Positions 34,490-46,339 of a stretch of 64,000 bases of DNA are shown here, piece by piece. Under the pieces are notes generated by a model, which saw only the letters and a list, made by a program, of their open reading frames with translations, was not told the DNA's origin and ran no database searches. How positions within the stretch are numbered: the first letter of the stretch is position 1; each line of letters begins with the position of its first letter. The DNA is from Paguma larvata (taxonomy: Eukaryota > Chordata > Mammalia > Carnivora > Viverridae), in assembly GCA_030068075.1 (NCBI GenBank), contig CM057841.1, positions 44,805,030 to 44,869,029 on the forward strand, written 5' to 3'. Position numbers and translations under genes: made by a program.

Positions 34490-34860
34490 CCCAATCCAAA
34501 AGAGATTGAGGAGAAAGAGACTGGAGATGGACCCTGGAATGCAGCCAGAGGAGAGACACGTCACCTGCAGTCCACCATTCCCGGGGCAGGGCGACCCAAG
34601 AGAGCGCATCTTAAGAGTCAGCTCTGAGCATCTACCAAGCAAGAACACCACCAGCAGATCAGTGCAGGACTGCCAAGACCTTCCCTGTACCTCCCTCTCC
34701 TCCTCAGCCCTCCCAGCCCCCATCAAGGGGACTTTCCGGGGAGACGCTCCTCCAGCAAAGAAACAGAGAAGTCAACCCCTTCCCACCTTCCTACTGTGGG
34801 CTTCTCAATCTAAAACAACACCATGCTGGGCAAGAAGAAGGGCCTAAACTTTCAATAAAG
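34490..34860 (+). other. Unexplained GC-rich block ending in AATAAA
   Basis: The block is GC-richer than its surroundings, has a 113-codon open frame (34506-34847) with no recognised domain, a kappa-B-like GGGGACTTTCC at 34727-34737 and a polyadenylation word AATAAA at 34854-34859. It could be a terminal exon of an unknown noncoding transcript or an unrecognised repeat. The protein frame has no independent support. Confidence 0.35.
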
Positions 34861-35114
34861 GTCAGAATGTTAAATTGAACTAGTCATGTTTATTACTGAA
34901 TTTAGACTGTTCTTATGACTAGCAGTAACCAGAGGATACTTTCTTAAATCTAAGAGTGGCTGGAAAAGCTAGATGTGTCTGAGATTTCATATAGATGCAG
35001 GCAAAAAACTGACACAAAGTGGGTTTGAAGGGTGGGGGAAAGGACACAGTTTGTATCCTAGAGTTCTACTTTCCAATATACCATTGCTTTTAATATAAAA
35101 TATGTTCACCTATA

Positions 35115-35335
35115 GAGGCGCCTGGGTGGCTCAATTGGTTAAGCACCCGACTTCAGCTCAGGTCATGATCTCACTGTTCATGAGTCCAAGCCCCCGCATC
35201 AGGCTCTGTGCTGACAACTCAGAGCCTGGAGCCTGCTTTAGATTCTGTGTCTCCCTCTCTGTCTCTTTGCTCCTCTCCCACTCACACTCTGTCTCTCTCT
35301 CAAAATAAATAAATAAATAAACATTAAAAAAATTG
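35115..35335 (+). repeat. CanSINE, sense, full length
   Basis: Complete element. Flanks TATGTTCACCTATA (35101-35114) and TATGTTCGTCTATA (35345-35358), 12 of 14. Confidence 0.94.
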
Positions 35336-35413
35336 TTTTAAATATATGTTCGTCTATAAGTTCTATGAACCTACAAAATGAAAAGTTTCATGGCCATCAG
35401 CCAAATAAAAAAT

Positions 35414-35611
35414 TCTTTTTTTAACTATTTATTTTGAGAGAGAGACAAAGAGTGCGTGGGATGCAGGGATGGGGGAGGCAGAGAGAATCCCCAGCAGTCT
35501 CCCTCTTCAGCACAGAGGCAGATGGGGCCTCGATTTCACAAACCATGAGATCCTGACCTGACCTGAAATCAAGAGTCAGATGCGTAACTGACTGAGCCAC
35601 CCAGGCACCCC
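35414..35611 (-). repeat. CanSINE, antisense
   Basis: Poly(T) start, 'aactatttattttgagagag', reversed head 'gactgagccacccaggcacc'. AAAAATT borders both ends. It lies 78 bases from the sense copy at 35115, making an inverted pair. Confidence 0.92.
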
Positions 35612-36224
35612 TAAAAATTACTTCTGAAACTCCTTGTTTCTAGATTTAAACATAAGCATTCTATCCTGCCATGGAAGTCTATATGCATGAAATTCTGAAT
35701 GAATCTCCATAATCAAACGTGTGTCTCTATCATACTACAATGGGATTAGTTTAGTCATTCAGTGTGAATATACTGAGCAAGAGAAGAAACACCTATTAAG
35801 CTCAAAGTGAAGCAGACTATTTCTTATTTCAAATGATATTGATAATCATTTAGGTTATCTAGAACTCCCACCTTCTAGTTACCACACCATCTGAGTTCAT
35901 AGACAAATATCCACCTATTCCTTCACTTCATCTTGCATGGATCTAACCAAGGAATAAGGAGGAGGTGGGACTTGACAGATCCAGGTTTCTGTGTGCTTTG
36001 CAACTAGGTATAAAAAAATTTTTAAACTTGACGTCTTGGCAGGGTAGGCGGGTGCATTTGGGGAAGAACACATCAGGGCTTCAAACATATTGGTAATATT
36101 TTAATATTTCAGCTGGAAGGTAAACACATTTTCTTTATTTCATTGTTCTTTATACATCACATACACATTTATAAAATGTATACAGTAAACATTTCAAAAT
36201 TTTCAAAAGCTTTTATATGTATGG
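35612..36224. other. Intergenic, nothing recognised
   Basis: AT-rich, no gene. Confidence 0.4.
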
Positions 36225-36612
36225 AGACAATAAACATATCAGCGGTTGACAGGGTTTGGGAAAGAGGGAGGGATGGATACATAGGTGGAACACAGAGGGT
36301 TTTTAGGGCAGTGAAGCTATTCTGTACGATACCGTAATGGTGCATATATGTCCTTACGCATTTGTCAAACCCACAGATCCACAACACCAAGAGTGAACAC
36401 TAATGTAAACCGTGGACTCTGGGTGATAACAACATGTGTCAATGTGGGTTCATCAACTGTAACAAATGTACCACTCTGATGCAGGATGTTGATAGTACGG
36501 GAAGCTGTGCACGTGTGGGGTCAGAGGATATATGGGAACTCTTATTTCCTCCTTGATTCTGCTATGAACACAAAAATGCCCTAAAAAAATAAAGACTACA
36601 TTAAAAAAAAAA
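36225..36612 (+). repeat. Old L1 3' UTR
   Basis: 'gggtttttagggcagtgaag', 'attctgtacgataccgtaat', 'gtaaaccgtggactctgggt', 'atcaactgtaacaaatgtac' and 'aaaaaaataaagactac' before the A-run are the L1M-type 3' UTR in order. Confidence 0.85.
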
Positions 36613-36639
36613 CACATTTGTATTCCTGGTCTCTCCTAA

Positions 36640-36895
36640 ATGCTCATCTCCAACTGTTCGAAATCTATTTTAAGTGACACCTCCATCAGGCCTTCCCTGA
36701 CACTTCCTCTTTCCACAGAGGACCCCATTACTCCTCTCTGTGCTGCCATTGTTCCTGACCTTTGTCCCAGCTCTTCCATGGGATGCGCACTGCATGTGTG
36801 CTGAGGGGAAGGAAGGCCGCATCTTGGTGCTCTTTGTAGTGTAAACATCTACAAGAATGTCTTGCATATGATAGATACTCAATGAAGCTTAAATT
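36640..36895 (+). repeat. L2 3' end, sense
   Basis: 'catcaggccttccctgacac', 'ctctctgtgctgccattgtt', 'aagaatgtcttgcatatgat' and 'agatactcaatgaagctt' follow the L2 3' end. Confidence 0.72.
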
Positions 36896-39439
36896 ATGTC
36901 ATAACATATTTATGTAATTTATAAAATAATATAGAATAATCAATAATGTTACAACCAATTTGATATTTTGCCTCAAACGAATTAAATCTACAAAGATGCT
37001 TCCAACATTCCCGATATACTGAAATGACACCCATCAGCATTTTAACTAGTTTTCTTTCCTTGCCAGTGAGTAACTGCCACTACTATAGATATGAGCTCAT
37101 TTGAAGGAATGAAAAGAGCTATCCCAAAGATCATTTAATAGACCTATGCATAATTATCAATTTCCTCTTGAAGCTAATATTTGCTAAAAGAAAAGGAAAG
37201 ATTCTATTAATGATCAAAACACTTGACTTTCTGGACCTATTCCATTTAATGGGGAAAACTCTGTTCTCTGCTCTTGGGTTACTGCCAGGTGGTCTTTTAC
37301 CGGGAATCATTCTAAACTTCTAATCACAGTTCAACAACCATCTGCCAAATCATATACAGGTATTGATATTTGCCACTCTACAGTTAAATTACATCAAATG
37401 TCAATGCAATCAACTCATTAGCAGGCTTATATCGAACTTCAGTGCTCACTACCCACTTCTGCACCTCTTTGATTAAGCAGTATACGGACTACATTCCTTG
37501 TCTCTCTACCAGCTGATCAGCTCAGTAATGCTGCTAATATAAAATCAAATGAGCAAAAGAAAGAAGTAGTAAAAGCCCCTATGAACGCTGTGTTTTCCTC
37601 ACACACAGAATATCAATATACTATCTAGCAAGAAAAGCAAATGAAATCAAAAATTGCTTAGAGAATTGTTTTAACCAAAAATCACATGAAGTGATTAAAA
37701 AGCACTAGAATTGTCACTGGATCACACTCTGCTATCATTCTTCCACCCTCCTTCCTACCTGAGATTTTAAATCTTTCTTGCTGATATAAAAACCATTGGC
37801 ACACCTGAAGTGTGACTGTCACATGCAGAATCTGAATATGAGAGGTCAGCATGGCTTACTGGTATGCTGGCCCACTGCTCCAAATTTTATATCTCTTCTG
37901 TCCCTCAGTTATTGCCTGACATGATTTAACAACTGTAATTCCTTATTTAACGATGTCAAAGGTTTTTAGGAAATTGACTGTATTTCACCAACGATATATT
38001 TCTTCTTGATTACGGAGTGGTTAAAATGATTTTAAACCAAGACAGCAAAATAAAGCAGTAATAAAATCAATAAAAGGTGCTTAAAACATTCCTTCTATTA
38101 GGTAATGGCATTTAAAATATCCGTAGCTTGTAATGGCACTTAGGATATGCCCAAAAATCAATGAACTAAATTACTTATTGAACTAGTTAATTTGAACATT
38201 GAGTTTTTTATGTATATTGATAAAATGGGCTACAAAATACTCCTGGCAAGTAGCAATACCACGTTCATGGTCAGATGTCTCCCTCTGCTGGAAAAACAAA
38301 TTAAACAATTTTCTTTAGTTCCAAAACAAAAAGAGAAAAAAATTAAAAGATATAACCTCGAAAAGTTCATCACAGCTCTCTGAATCTTAAAAGGCTCCAG
38401 AAATTCTTGGGAATAATATAAAATCATTAAGGGTTAAAAAAAAACACATGCACCTTTTTAAAACTGTCATTAATCTGAATTTATATTCAATGCAAATTTA
38501 TATTCAATATACAATAGCAGATGAGAACCAAAAATTTCATTATTTCAGAATTCTCTTCCTAATTTTCTAAACGTTATCCTAGGGTTTTTTGGTATCTTAG
38601 AGTAATACTCTAAAAGCCTTGAATCCTTTCTCTTTGATGTCAGGAAGGAAAAGCGTTTGAATTTTAAAAGAGAAAGTATAAATCTGTGCTCAAGGAAAAG
38701 TCTACATCCTTAGTAATTTAATTTGATCAAAATCAAATTTGAATTATCTTTGCAAATGATGATTTTTGAGAACTCAAAGTATGAATGCACTAAACAGCTT
38801 CATATTCCTCTCCCTGCAGGAAGTGGTAGGAGAGTTTCCAATACTATTATTACCATTATTTTTCCAGCAAACATCTACTATTTAAAATGCTAAGTACTTT
38901 ATTGAAAAGACTCTTCACTGCTTTTCAATTTCTCCCCCTGCCAGTTCAGCCCTAAGCAGGTGTTAGAGTTCTGAAGAGCTTGCCTCAGGACTTTTAACTC
39001 AAACTACAAAGGGGAGCTTCAGAAATTATGATAAAAGGTATTAAGAGAGAAATGAAGGTGAAGAGGTTATCTGACACTAACCTAAAATTGTATATAGCAC
39101 CTTTCAAAAGTTACTGCTACCCAGAATATAACATTTTGATTTGGAATTTCTTCAATAGTCCATATATTTTTCACTCATATTCCAACACATTCCGTTTATA
39201 TTTGAAACAAGAGACATATGTAAAATTACATGCATTGACAGGAAACTTGTAATCAAAGACTTTTGCTCATTCTGCATTTGGTTTGGTTTTGTGTTCCTTT
39301 GTTTTTGTGTGTAGGGAGACTACTGAAGAAACTACAGAGAGTATCATTTTTTGCAGGCTGAAAGATCATTAACCAACATGTTATGGATGCGCTGTGTAAC
39401 ATACCACCCAAGTTCCATAACACAGTTAATACATGTCTG
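36896..39439. other. SINE-free intergenic stretch
   Basis: About 2.5 kb of AT-rich unique-looking DNA without a gene or repeat that I can name. Part of the 35.6-42.1 kb interval free of CanSINEs. Confidence 0.45.
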
Positions 39440-39990
39440 ACTCTTGCTAAGTGCAGATGCTAGAAAATGACTAAGCTGGCCTCAACACGTACCCTACGAC
39501 AGAAGAGACACATGTCAAATGGACCATCGCTGTGCAGCACCGTGAGCATATCTAAAGTAGAAATATGCACAAAGTGCTGTGAGGACACAGAGGACAGAGG
39601 AGCTAAGGTTACCTGGGGAGGCAAGGAAAACTCCAACAAAAGAGATGACCTTTCTGAGTGGGATCCTTGAGAAAGACCTAGAAATTCTCCTGGAATACGA
39701 GGGGGTCAAGGGCAATTCAAAGAGTGGGAATCGAACAAAGAACAGAGAAAATCAAGTGGCTGGAAACAGCTAAAATGGCTGGAGTTTCAGGTTGGTTTGG
39801 CAGAAGGCAAGAGCAGTGAAGGATTGGGAAGAGTCGTGGATACCTTCCTGAAGTTCAAATTTTGTCCCACTGGAAAGGCTTGGAAGGATTCAAAGGAAAT
39901 AACATCAGCACTTTGGGGGGTTACGGGGGTTGAAGGATGGAGGGATATCAGCAATGTAGAAGATGGCTTAAAGGTCCTGGCTAGAGGCAG
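39440..39990 (-). repeat. L2 fragment, long but diverged
   Basis: 'tttctgagtgggatccttga', 'aattcaaagagtgggaatcg', 'ggctggagtttcaggttgg' and 'aatgtagaagatggctta' resemble the antisense body of L2, upstream of the usual 3' end. Confidence 0.5.
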
Positions 39991-42120
39991 GTAAAAGTAG
40001 TCTGCAATCATGTTTATGAGACCCGAAATAAAGCACAGCACACGACTAGTGAGATAAGGAACAAACTGCAGAAGTCTGGAAGACTGGAAAGGATGCCAGC
40101 GATAATGAAGCATTATCACAAACCCAGGTTAACTCCTACTTCTCTTCTGACTTCCTTGTCAAAGAGAAGAAAATTTCTTATGTTACATGAGCAATGCACT
40201 GATTTTTTTAAGACTTTTTCCCTTTCCTTTTCTTACAGAGAGCAAAAAATTAGTTTACTATTGACAAGCCTTGTTTTGTACTTAAAATATAAAGCATACC
40301 AACTTTGAACTGATTTAATTTGCTTTAAAGTCCACCTCCACAGTTTCTCTAGGTGCATTAACACTCCAGCTTCAGCCTGATGAAGTATGTGTGCATTTAT
40401 CCAAGACTGGAAGGTACATAAAAACCAAAGCTAGTTGCTACATTTGAAATTAGGATTATGGTTGATTTTTTTTTCTTCCATAGCAGTTATTTTATATTGC
40501 TGCCCCAGCTTTTCAAATTAAAAATAAATGCTTCTTTGATTTACTAACTTGAAGAAAATAAGAAATAATATCTCCCTTCTTAAAAAGATGAAAAGCTTCA
40601 TCTGTCTTCAAACCTTGTAACTGTTTTGATACCAAATTCATAAATCTGCATCTAAGATGCAGGAAAAAACAAGAAGAAATGTTTAATTTTACACGGCCAT
40701 TAATGGTGCCCTGAAAAGAATGAGAATGGAAACAAAAGACCAAAGCGGCCTTGGAGATATTTTAAAACATTAAAGAAATTAAAGTAGTTGTTTGCTTATT
40801 TATGTTAATGTAATGAATTCTTTTTATTAAAGCTGACAGCATGTGCAATGGAAGAAAGAGGTAAATTCAAAATAAAGGTCTTTGAGGCTCAAACCAAAGG
40901 AGCTCTCAGGGCTGAATCTGGCCTCCTGGGTTTTCTTTTATACTCAACTGTTATAAGTGTTCCTGTACCAATCTTAAAGTGTCTTCTTGTAATCACAGCC
41001 ACCCCTAACACTGAACCTGAAAGAAAATTAACTCTTCAGATGGGAGATTTCCTACAGTCTATGCACCACAGTCTCTCTGGGCTTCTTCCAAGATTGGTGA
41101 ACTGTGTGCCATTGTGGCCTTCTTACAGGCTTTCAAAGCACAATGGAAAATAGTTTTCTAACATACTGTACCATGCAAGGAGTCCTGTGGAGAGTTCTGT
41201 TTCCTGGATATAAACTAGAAATTGCTGTAATTTTTTTAGTTCTTTTCTTAATTTGTAGTTAAATGAAATAGGACAACAACAAGACTAACAACCATCCAGG
41301 GCCAAAACATGGGACCATCACTTAGAGAAAACATAAGACAAGGTAAGTCTCTTTAAACTAATCAGGACTTTCTGTAATGATCAGCCATCTGAAAAATTAA
41401 AATGATCAAAATACATTAAGAAATAGGAATTTTAAAAAACACATTTTCGTAAACTAAAAATACATGAGGCAAAAGATAAGGATAAAGAAATATTCAGTAA
41501 CTACAAAAGATGAATTCTAACTCTTGTTCTGCTGGATTACTTAAAACATAAGCACTAAGTAATCAAAATAAAAAATTCTTATAATCCGTGATAAAATCTA
41601 ATGATGATGATGACTCTATGCACCAACAAGAATGATGTCTAACATCTCTGAGTTCTTCCTATGCGGCCCAAACTGTGCTAAGCTCTGTAAGTCACAGGAC
41701 AGACTTGCTGTTTTGCCTGTCCAGCAATCCTCCTCCTCTTCTCGTTACAATGTTCCCTTATCCTTCTCTACTCCATGTGGTCCTTGTGAGCTGATCTATC
41801 ACAGTAGCCCCATGTTCAAAATGATCCTAAAGTCCGAGGTTCCCAAACCTTTAAAGATTTAAACCTGTGACTATCTATAGTCATCCATGTTTCCTTATTA
41901 CTGGTAGGAAACTGGCCTGAAAATGGGGTTAAAACACTAAAAGATGCTGAAAGATATAAAGAAAAAACAAATATTTGAGTCCCTGGAACAAGGAGGGCTT
42001 CTGGACTTGCCTGATACATATGATAATAAATTTCCCTTTCAACTTCAGCTGGTTAGAATAGGGTAACACTACTAGCAATCAAGAATGATCTGATTAATTA
42101 AAAAATTTAATTTAATTTAA
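39991..42120. other. SINE-free intergenic stretch
   Basis: No gene. A 101-codon frame at 40848-41153 lacks recognisable features. A weak MIR-like 'ctatgcggcccaaactgtgc' occurs near 41659. Confidence 0.42.
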
Positions 42121-42128
42121 AAATTCTC

Positions 42129-42331
42129 GGAATGCCTGGATGGCTCAGTTGGTTAAGCTTCCGACTTCAGCTCAGTTCATGATCTCATGGTTCTTGAGTT
42201 CAAGCTCTGCTTCGGGTTCTGTGCTAACAGCTCAGAGCCTGGAGCCTGCTTTGGATTCTTGTCTTCCTCTCTCTGCCCCACCCCACTCACACTCTGTCTC
42301 TCTCAAGAATAAATTAAAAGTTTTTAAAAAT
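42129..42331 (+). repeat. CanSINE, sense
   Basis: Head 'atgcctggatggctcagttgg', full body and 'aataaattaaaagtttttaa' tail. Confidence 0.92.
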
Positions 42332-42339
42332 AAAACTCT

Positions 42340-42517
42340 TGGAGCACTTGCATGGCTCAGTCAGTTGAGCATTCAACTTCCACTCAGGTCACGATCTCAT
42401 GGTTCATGACTCTGAGCCCCCATCAGGCTTGCTGTTGTCAGTACGGAGCCCACTTCGGATCCTCTGTCCCCCCTTTTCCTACCCCTCCCCCACTCATACT
42501 CTCTCTCAAAAATAAAT
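42340..42517 (+). repeat. CanSINE, sense, tandem to the previous copy
   Basis: 'gagcacttgcatggctcag', 'gcccacttcggatcctctg' and 'caaaaataaataaaatattc' identify a different subfamily from the copy immediately to the left. Confidence 0.9.
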
Positions 42518-43334
42518 AAAATATTCAAATCAAAACCACAACGAGATACCACCTCACACCAGTCAGGATGGCTAAAATTAATAAGTCAGGCAACAACAGA
42601 TGTTGGTGAGGATGTGGAGAAAGGGGAACTCTTCTGCAGTGCTGGTGGGAATCCAAACTGGTGCAGACACTCTGGAACACAGTATGAAGGTTCCTCAGAA
42701 AACTAAAAATAGAACTACCCTATGACTCAGCAATTGTACTACTAGATATTTATCCAAAGGCTACAGGTGTGCTGTTTCGAAGGGACACATGCACTCCAAT
42801 GTTTATAGCAGCACTAGCAACAATAACCGAAGTATGGAAAGAGCCCAAATGTCCACCGATGGATGAAGGAATAAAGAAGATGTGATATACATATATATAA
42901 TGGAGTATTACTCAGCAGTCAAAAAGAATGAGATCTTGCCCTTTGCAACAATGTGGATGGAACTTGAGGGTATTATGCTGAGCAAAATTAGTCAGTCAGA
43001 GAAAGACCAAAAACTATCATATGGCTTCACTCATATGTGGAATTTAAGACACAAAAGAGATGAACATAGGAGAAGGGAAGCAAAAATAATATAAAAACAG
43101 GGAGGGGAGAAAACATAACAGACTCTTAAATATAGAGAACAAACTAAGGGTTACTAGAGGGTATGTGGGTGGGGAGATGGCTAAATGGGCAAGGGGCATT
43201 AAGAAAGATACTTGTCAGGATGAGCATGGGTTTTATATGTAGGAGATGAATTACTGGATTCTACTCCTGAAAGCATTATTGCATTATATGCCAACTAACT
43301 TGGATGCAAATTTAAAAAATTTTAAATTTAATAT
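42518..43334 (+). repeat. L1 3' end, sense, 5'-truncated
   Basis: The end of ORF2 and the 3' UTR: 'ccacaacgagataccacctc', 'ggtgaggatgtggagaaagg', 'aatgtccaccgatggatga', 'atactcag'-type words, 'ggacttgaggg'-type words and 'aggatgagcatgggttttat'. The ORF2 part is decayed but still holds a 70-codon open stretch at 42882-43094. Confidence 0.9.
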
Positions 43335-43335
43335 A

Positions 43336-43558
43336 GGGGAACCTGGGTGGCTCAGCCAGTTAAGTGTCCAACTTCGGCTCAGGTCATGGTCTCACAATCT
43401 GTGAATTTGAGCCCTGTGTTGGGCTCTGTGTTGACAGCTCAGAGCCTGGAGCCTGCTTTGGATTCTATGTCCCCCTCTCTCTCTGCCCCTTCCCTGCTCA
43501 CACTCTGTCTCACTCTGTCTCTCAAAAATAAACAAATGTGTAAAAAAAAATTTTAATA
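43336..43558 (+). repeat. CanSINE, sense, full length
   Basis: Head 'aacctgggtggctcagccag', complete body and A-rich tail. Confidence 0.93.
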
Positions 43559-43589
43559 AAAGTAAAAAATAAAAAAAACATTAAAAAAA

Positions 43590-43668
43590 AACTCTTGTTG
43601 ATCTCAGGGTCATGAACTTGAGCCCCACACTGGGCACAGAGTTTACTTAAAAAAAAAAAAAAAAAAAG
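43590..43668 (+). repeat. Short CanSINE 3' part
   Basis: 'gttgatctcagggtcatgaa', 'cttgagccccacactgggca' and 'cagagtttacttaaaaaaa' with an 18-base A-run. The 5' head is missing. Confidence 0.8.
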
Positions 43669-45650
43669 GTCTGGTTAGTACACATGCCAATGGCTAGCCT
43701 CCATAGTCACTCAAGTACACAATGACAGCCAGCATCCCCACAGCTGCTCATGTGCCCATGGTTGTCCCCAACCCCTGCTGCTGGTTCCAGCCCTCACCAT
43801 TGTGTGTGCGCCTACAGCAGGCCCCTCCCACACACAGGTCCCTACAGCTAGTCCCCACAGCTGTACACACACCACCAATTTTGAACACCATCGCTGCCAT
43901 TCTAATCTTAGCCACTGGAACTGGAGGCACTACTAAGGATCTCAATGTCTCTTGGAACAATGCAGACTCCTCATAGCTCTCACCAAGGATCATACAGTTG
44001 ATGTGGAGGACTCCAGCTGCCCGAGCCAATGAGATACCACATATTCCTGGACCCCACTCACCCCTAAACTGAGTACCCCACTCCACTAGACCCAGGGCCT
44101 TCCCCTTTAAGTGAAGAAATGAAAAAAGAATGAAAAGGAATGAAGAAAGCCTAAGGGATTCTAAGGTCTTTCCTTAGAATCGATAAAGTCTAGAAGAGGT
44201 GGCTGCTTCTTCAAATAGGTGAAGACACCTATGCCAGGCTATAGGGATCATAAAGAATCAGGGAAACATGACACCAATAAATGAAACAGTAAATTTCCAG
44301 CACCTGACCCCAAAAAAATGGCTATACACTAACTGCCTGACAAATAATTCAAAATAATGGTTCTAAGATGCTCAGAGAGCTATAAGAGAATACAGGTAAA
44401 TAATTTAACAAAATAAGGAACATAATACAAGAACAAAATAAGAGGTTCAACAAAAAGAAAATGTATTTTAAAAATACAAATTTTGAAGCTGAAGAATACA
44501 ACGAATAAAGAATTTGATAGAGGGCTTTTGGCATCAGACACAACCAAACATAAGAAGGAATCAGTGAACTTGAAGACAGATCATTTGAAACTATCCAGTC
44601 AAAAGAGCAAAAAGAAAAAAGAATGAAAAGGAATGAAGAAAGCCTAAGGGATTTACAGGATACCATTAAAAGAAACAACCTATGTATTATGGGAGTCCCA
44701 GAAGGAGAAGAAAGAGAGAAAGGGGCAAAAAGTTTATTTAAAGAAATAATGGCGGAGAATTTCCCAAATCTAGGGAGATATCTGGGCATCCAAGTTCATG
44801 AAGATCATTAGGTCCCCAAACAAATTCAACCTAAAGAGGTCTTTCCCAAGACACATTATCATAAACTCTCTAAAAGACAATGAGTGTATTTTAAAGCAAG
44901 AAGAAACAAAAAAATTCTTCACATAAAAGGGAACCCCCCATAAGGCTATCAGTGGATTTCTCATCAGAAACTCTGCAAGCCAAGAAAGAACAGGATAGAT
45001 TCAATATTCTGAAAGACAAAAGCTGCCGGCCAAGAATACTTTACCAAGTAAAGATGTCCTTCAGAAATGAATGATAGGTAAAGACTTTCCCAAACAAACA
45101 AAAGCTGAGGGACTGTCCTTACAGGAAATGCATGCTGAGAAGAGTTCTCTTTTTTTTTTTTTTTTTTTGCAGGATAGGAGGCTTTATTTCACTGGAGGAC
45201 AGGGGAGGGAGAACCTAGACACAAGGAAGCAAGTAGGACAGGGTTTATTTGAAGCTGAAATGAAAGGACTCCAGTTAGTAACATGAAAACGTGAGAAAAC
45301 AGAGAACGCACCAGTGAAGATGAGGAGATAGCCAAATTCAGAATACTCTAACACTGTCTTGTGAGTATTAATCACTTAACTCAAGCATAAAGATTAAAGG
45401 ACAGAAATATTAAAAATAACTATAGCCACAGTAACTTGTTAATGGATACACAATATAAAAAGATGTAAAGTGTAACACCAAAAACATAAAATGCTGGAGG
45501 GGGGAGTAAAAGGGTGGTTTAATGGGAATGAAGTCGCAGTTATCACCTTAAAATAGACTAGTATGCTTTACATAAGCCTCATGATAACCACAAAGTAAAA
45601 ATCTAAAAAAGATACACAAAAGATAAAGAGAAAGGAATCAAATAACTGTC
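43669..45650 (+). repeat. Old L1 (L1M-type): 5' UTR, ORF1 and inter-ORF region
   Basis: A C-rich 5' UTR (43690-44100) leads into ORF1. Near 44250-44600 are the coiled-coil words ('gggaaacatgacaccaataaa', 'aactgcctgacaaataattc'). A 62-codon stretch (44623-44811) reads NNLCIMGVPEGEEREKG and EIMAENFPNL, the ORF1p RRM signature. Inter-ORF sequence after 45244 includes 'ttgttaatggatacacaat' and 'ctcatgataaccacaaagt'. Multiple stops break it. It contains a 40-base exact internal repeat and a foreign insert at 45150-45243. Confidence 0.85.
45150..45243 (-). pseudogene. Poly(A)-tailed processed-transcript fragment inserted in the L1
   Basis: The plus strand shows 19 T (45150-45168), then 14 bases later TTTATT (45183-45188). 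On the minus strand this is AATAAA about 14 bases before a poly(A) tail, the layout of an mRNA 3' end. The roughly 75 bases upstream are not L1, and L1 sequence resumes after about 45243. It is a severely truncated retrocopy of some cellular transcript. The source gene is not recognised and no target duplication is evident. Confidence 0.55.
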
Positions 45651-45689
45651 TGGCTAATATGGGTACATCAGCAAGTATATTATCATCCA

Positions 45690-45800
45690 CTTTTGCAGAT
45701 GAGGAAACAGAAGATGTGAAAGTAAACAGGTCTGTCTGATCATACAAGCTGCACTATTAAACCACTATGCTTTTCTGCCCAGCTGAGATTACAACATATT
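45690..45800 (+). repeat. MIR-like fragment
   Basis: 'attatcatccacttttgcag', 'atgaggaaacagaagatgtg' and later 'ccactatgcttttctgccc' fit the MIR 3' half. Confidence 0.6.
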
Positions 45801-46339
45801 TCCTACAAATATGTTTCTACAAATATAACAATAACAACAATAATAATATATGACTATGGAAAAATTGAAAAACATAAGAATGCAATATATTATTCATTGT
45901 CATTTCTCAGGGATAACCACTGGTAACAATTTGACGTATTTCTTTCCAAGCTTTTTTTCTGAAGCATTATCTAGTAATATTTCATATTAATACTTAAGTA
46001 TTTAGGAGTATAAACTAATATGTGGTATTTCTTATACTTACTAAAAACCTCATATCACTGTTCAATATATAGGAAAACAAAACCCAACCCTGCAGAGGTT
46101 AAACTGTAAGCAGAGGGAAACATACAAACTGAGGGCCTCATTTGCAAACCAGCCTATATTTACATACACAGGCTTACTAAAAAATACAGAAACTTTAAAA
46201 ACACTCAGAATCAACTAAAAGGTCAGCACGGTTTGCATAAGATCTCTCAGCAACACAAATCTTAAGTTACCTGCATTCCTGGAACGAATCATAGGTAAAA
46301 CACAAAATTATTAGAAGTTTCCAAAACATGGCTTTGCAA
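45801..46339. other. Intergenic, nothing recognised
   Basis: AT-rich, no gene. Confidence 0.4.

Noticed and set aside
34506..34847. 113-codon ORF as a protein-coding gene
   Set aside because: No domain, no start context or splice evidence. Kept only as an unexplained block.
44349..44789. 146-codon ORF on the minus strand, the longest in the window
   Set aside because: It is the complement of the L1 ORF1 coiled-coil/RRM region. A-rich L1 sense strands give long hydrophobic antisense frames.
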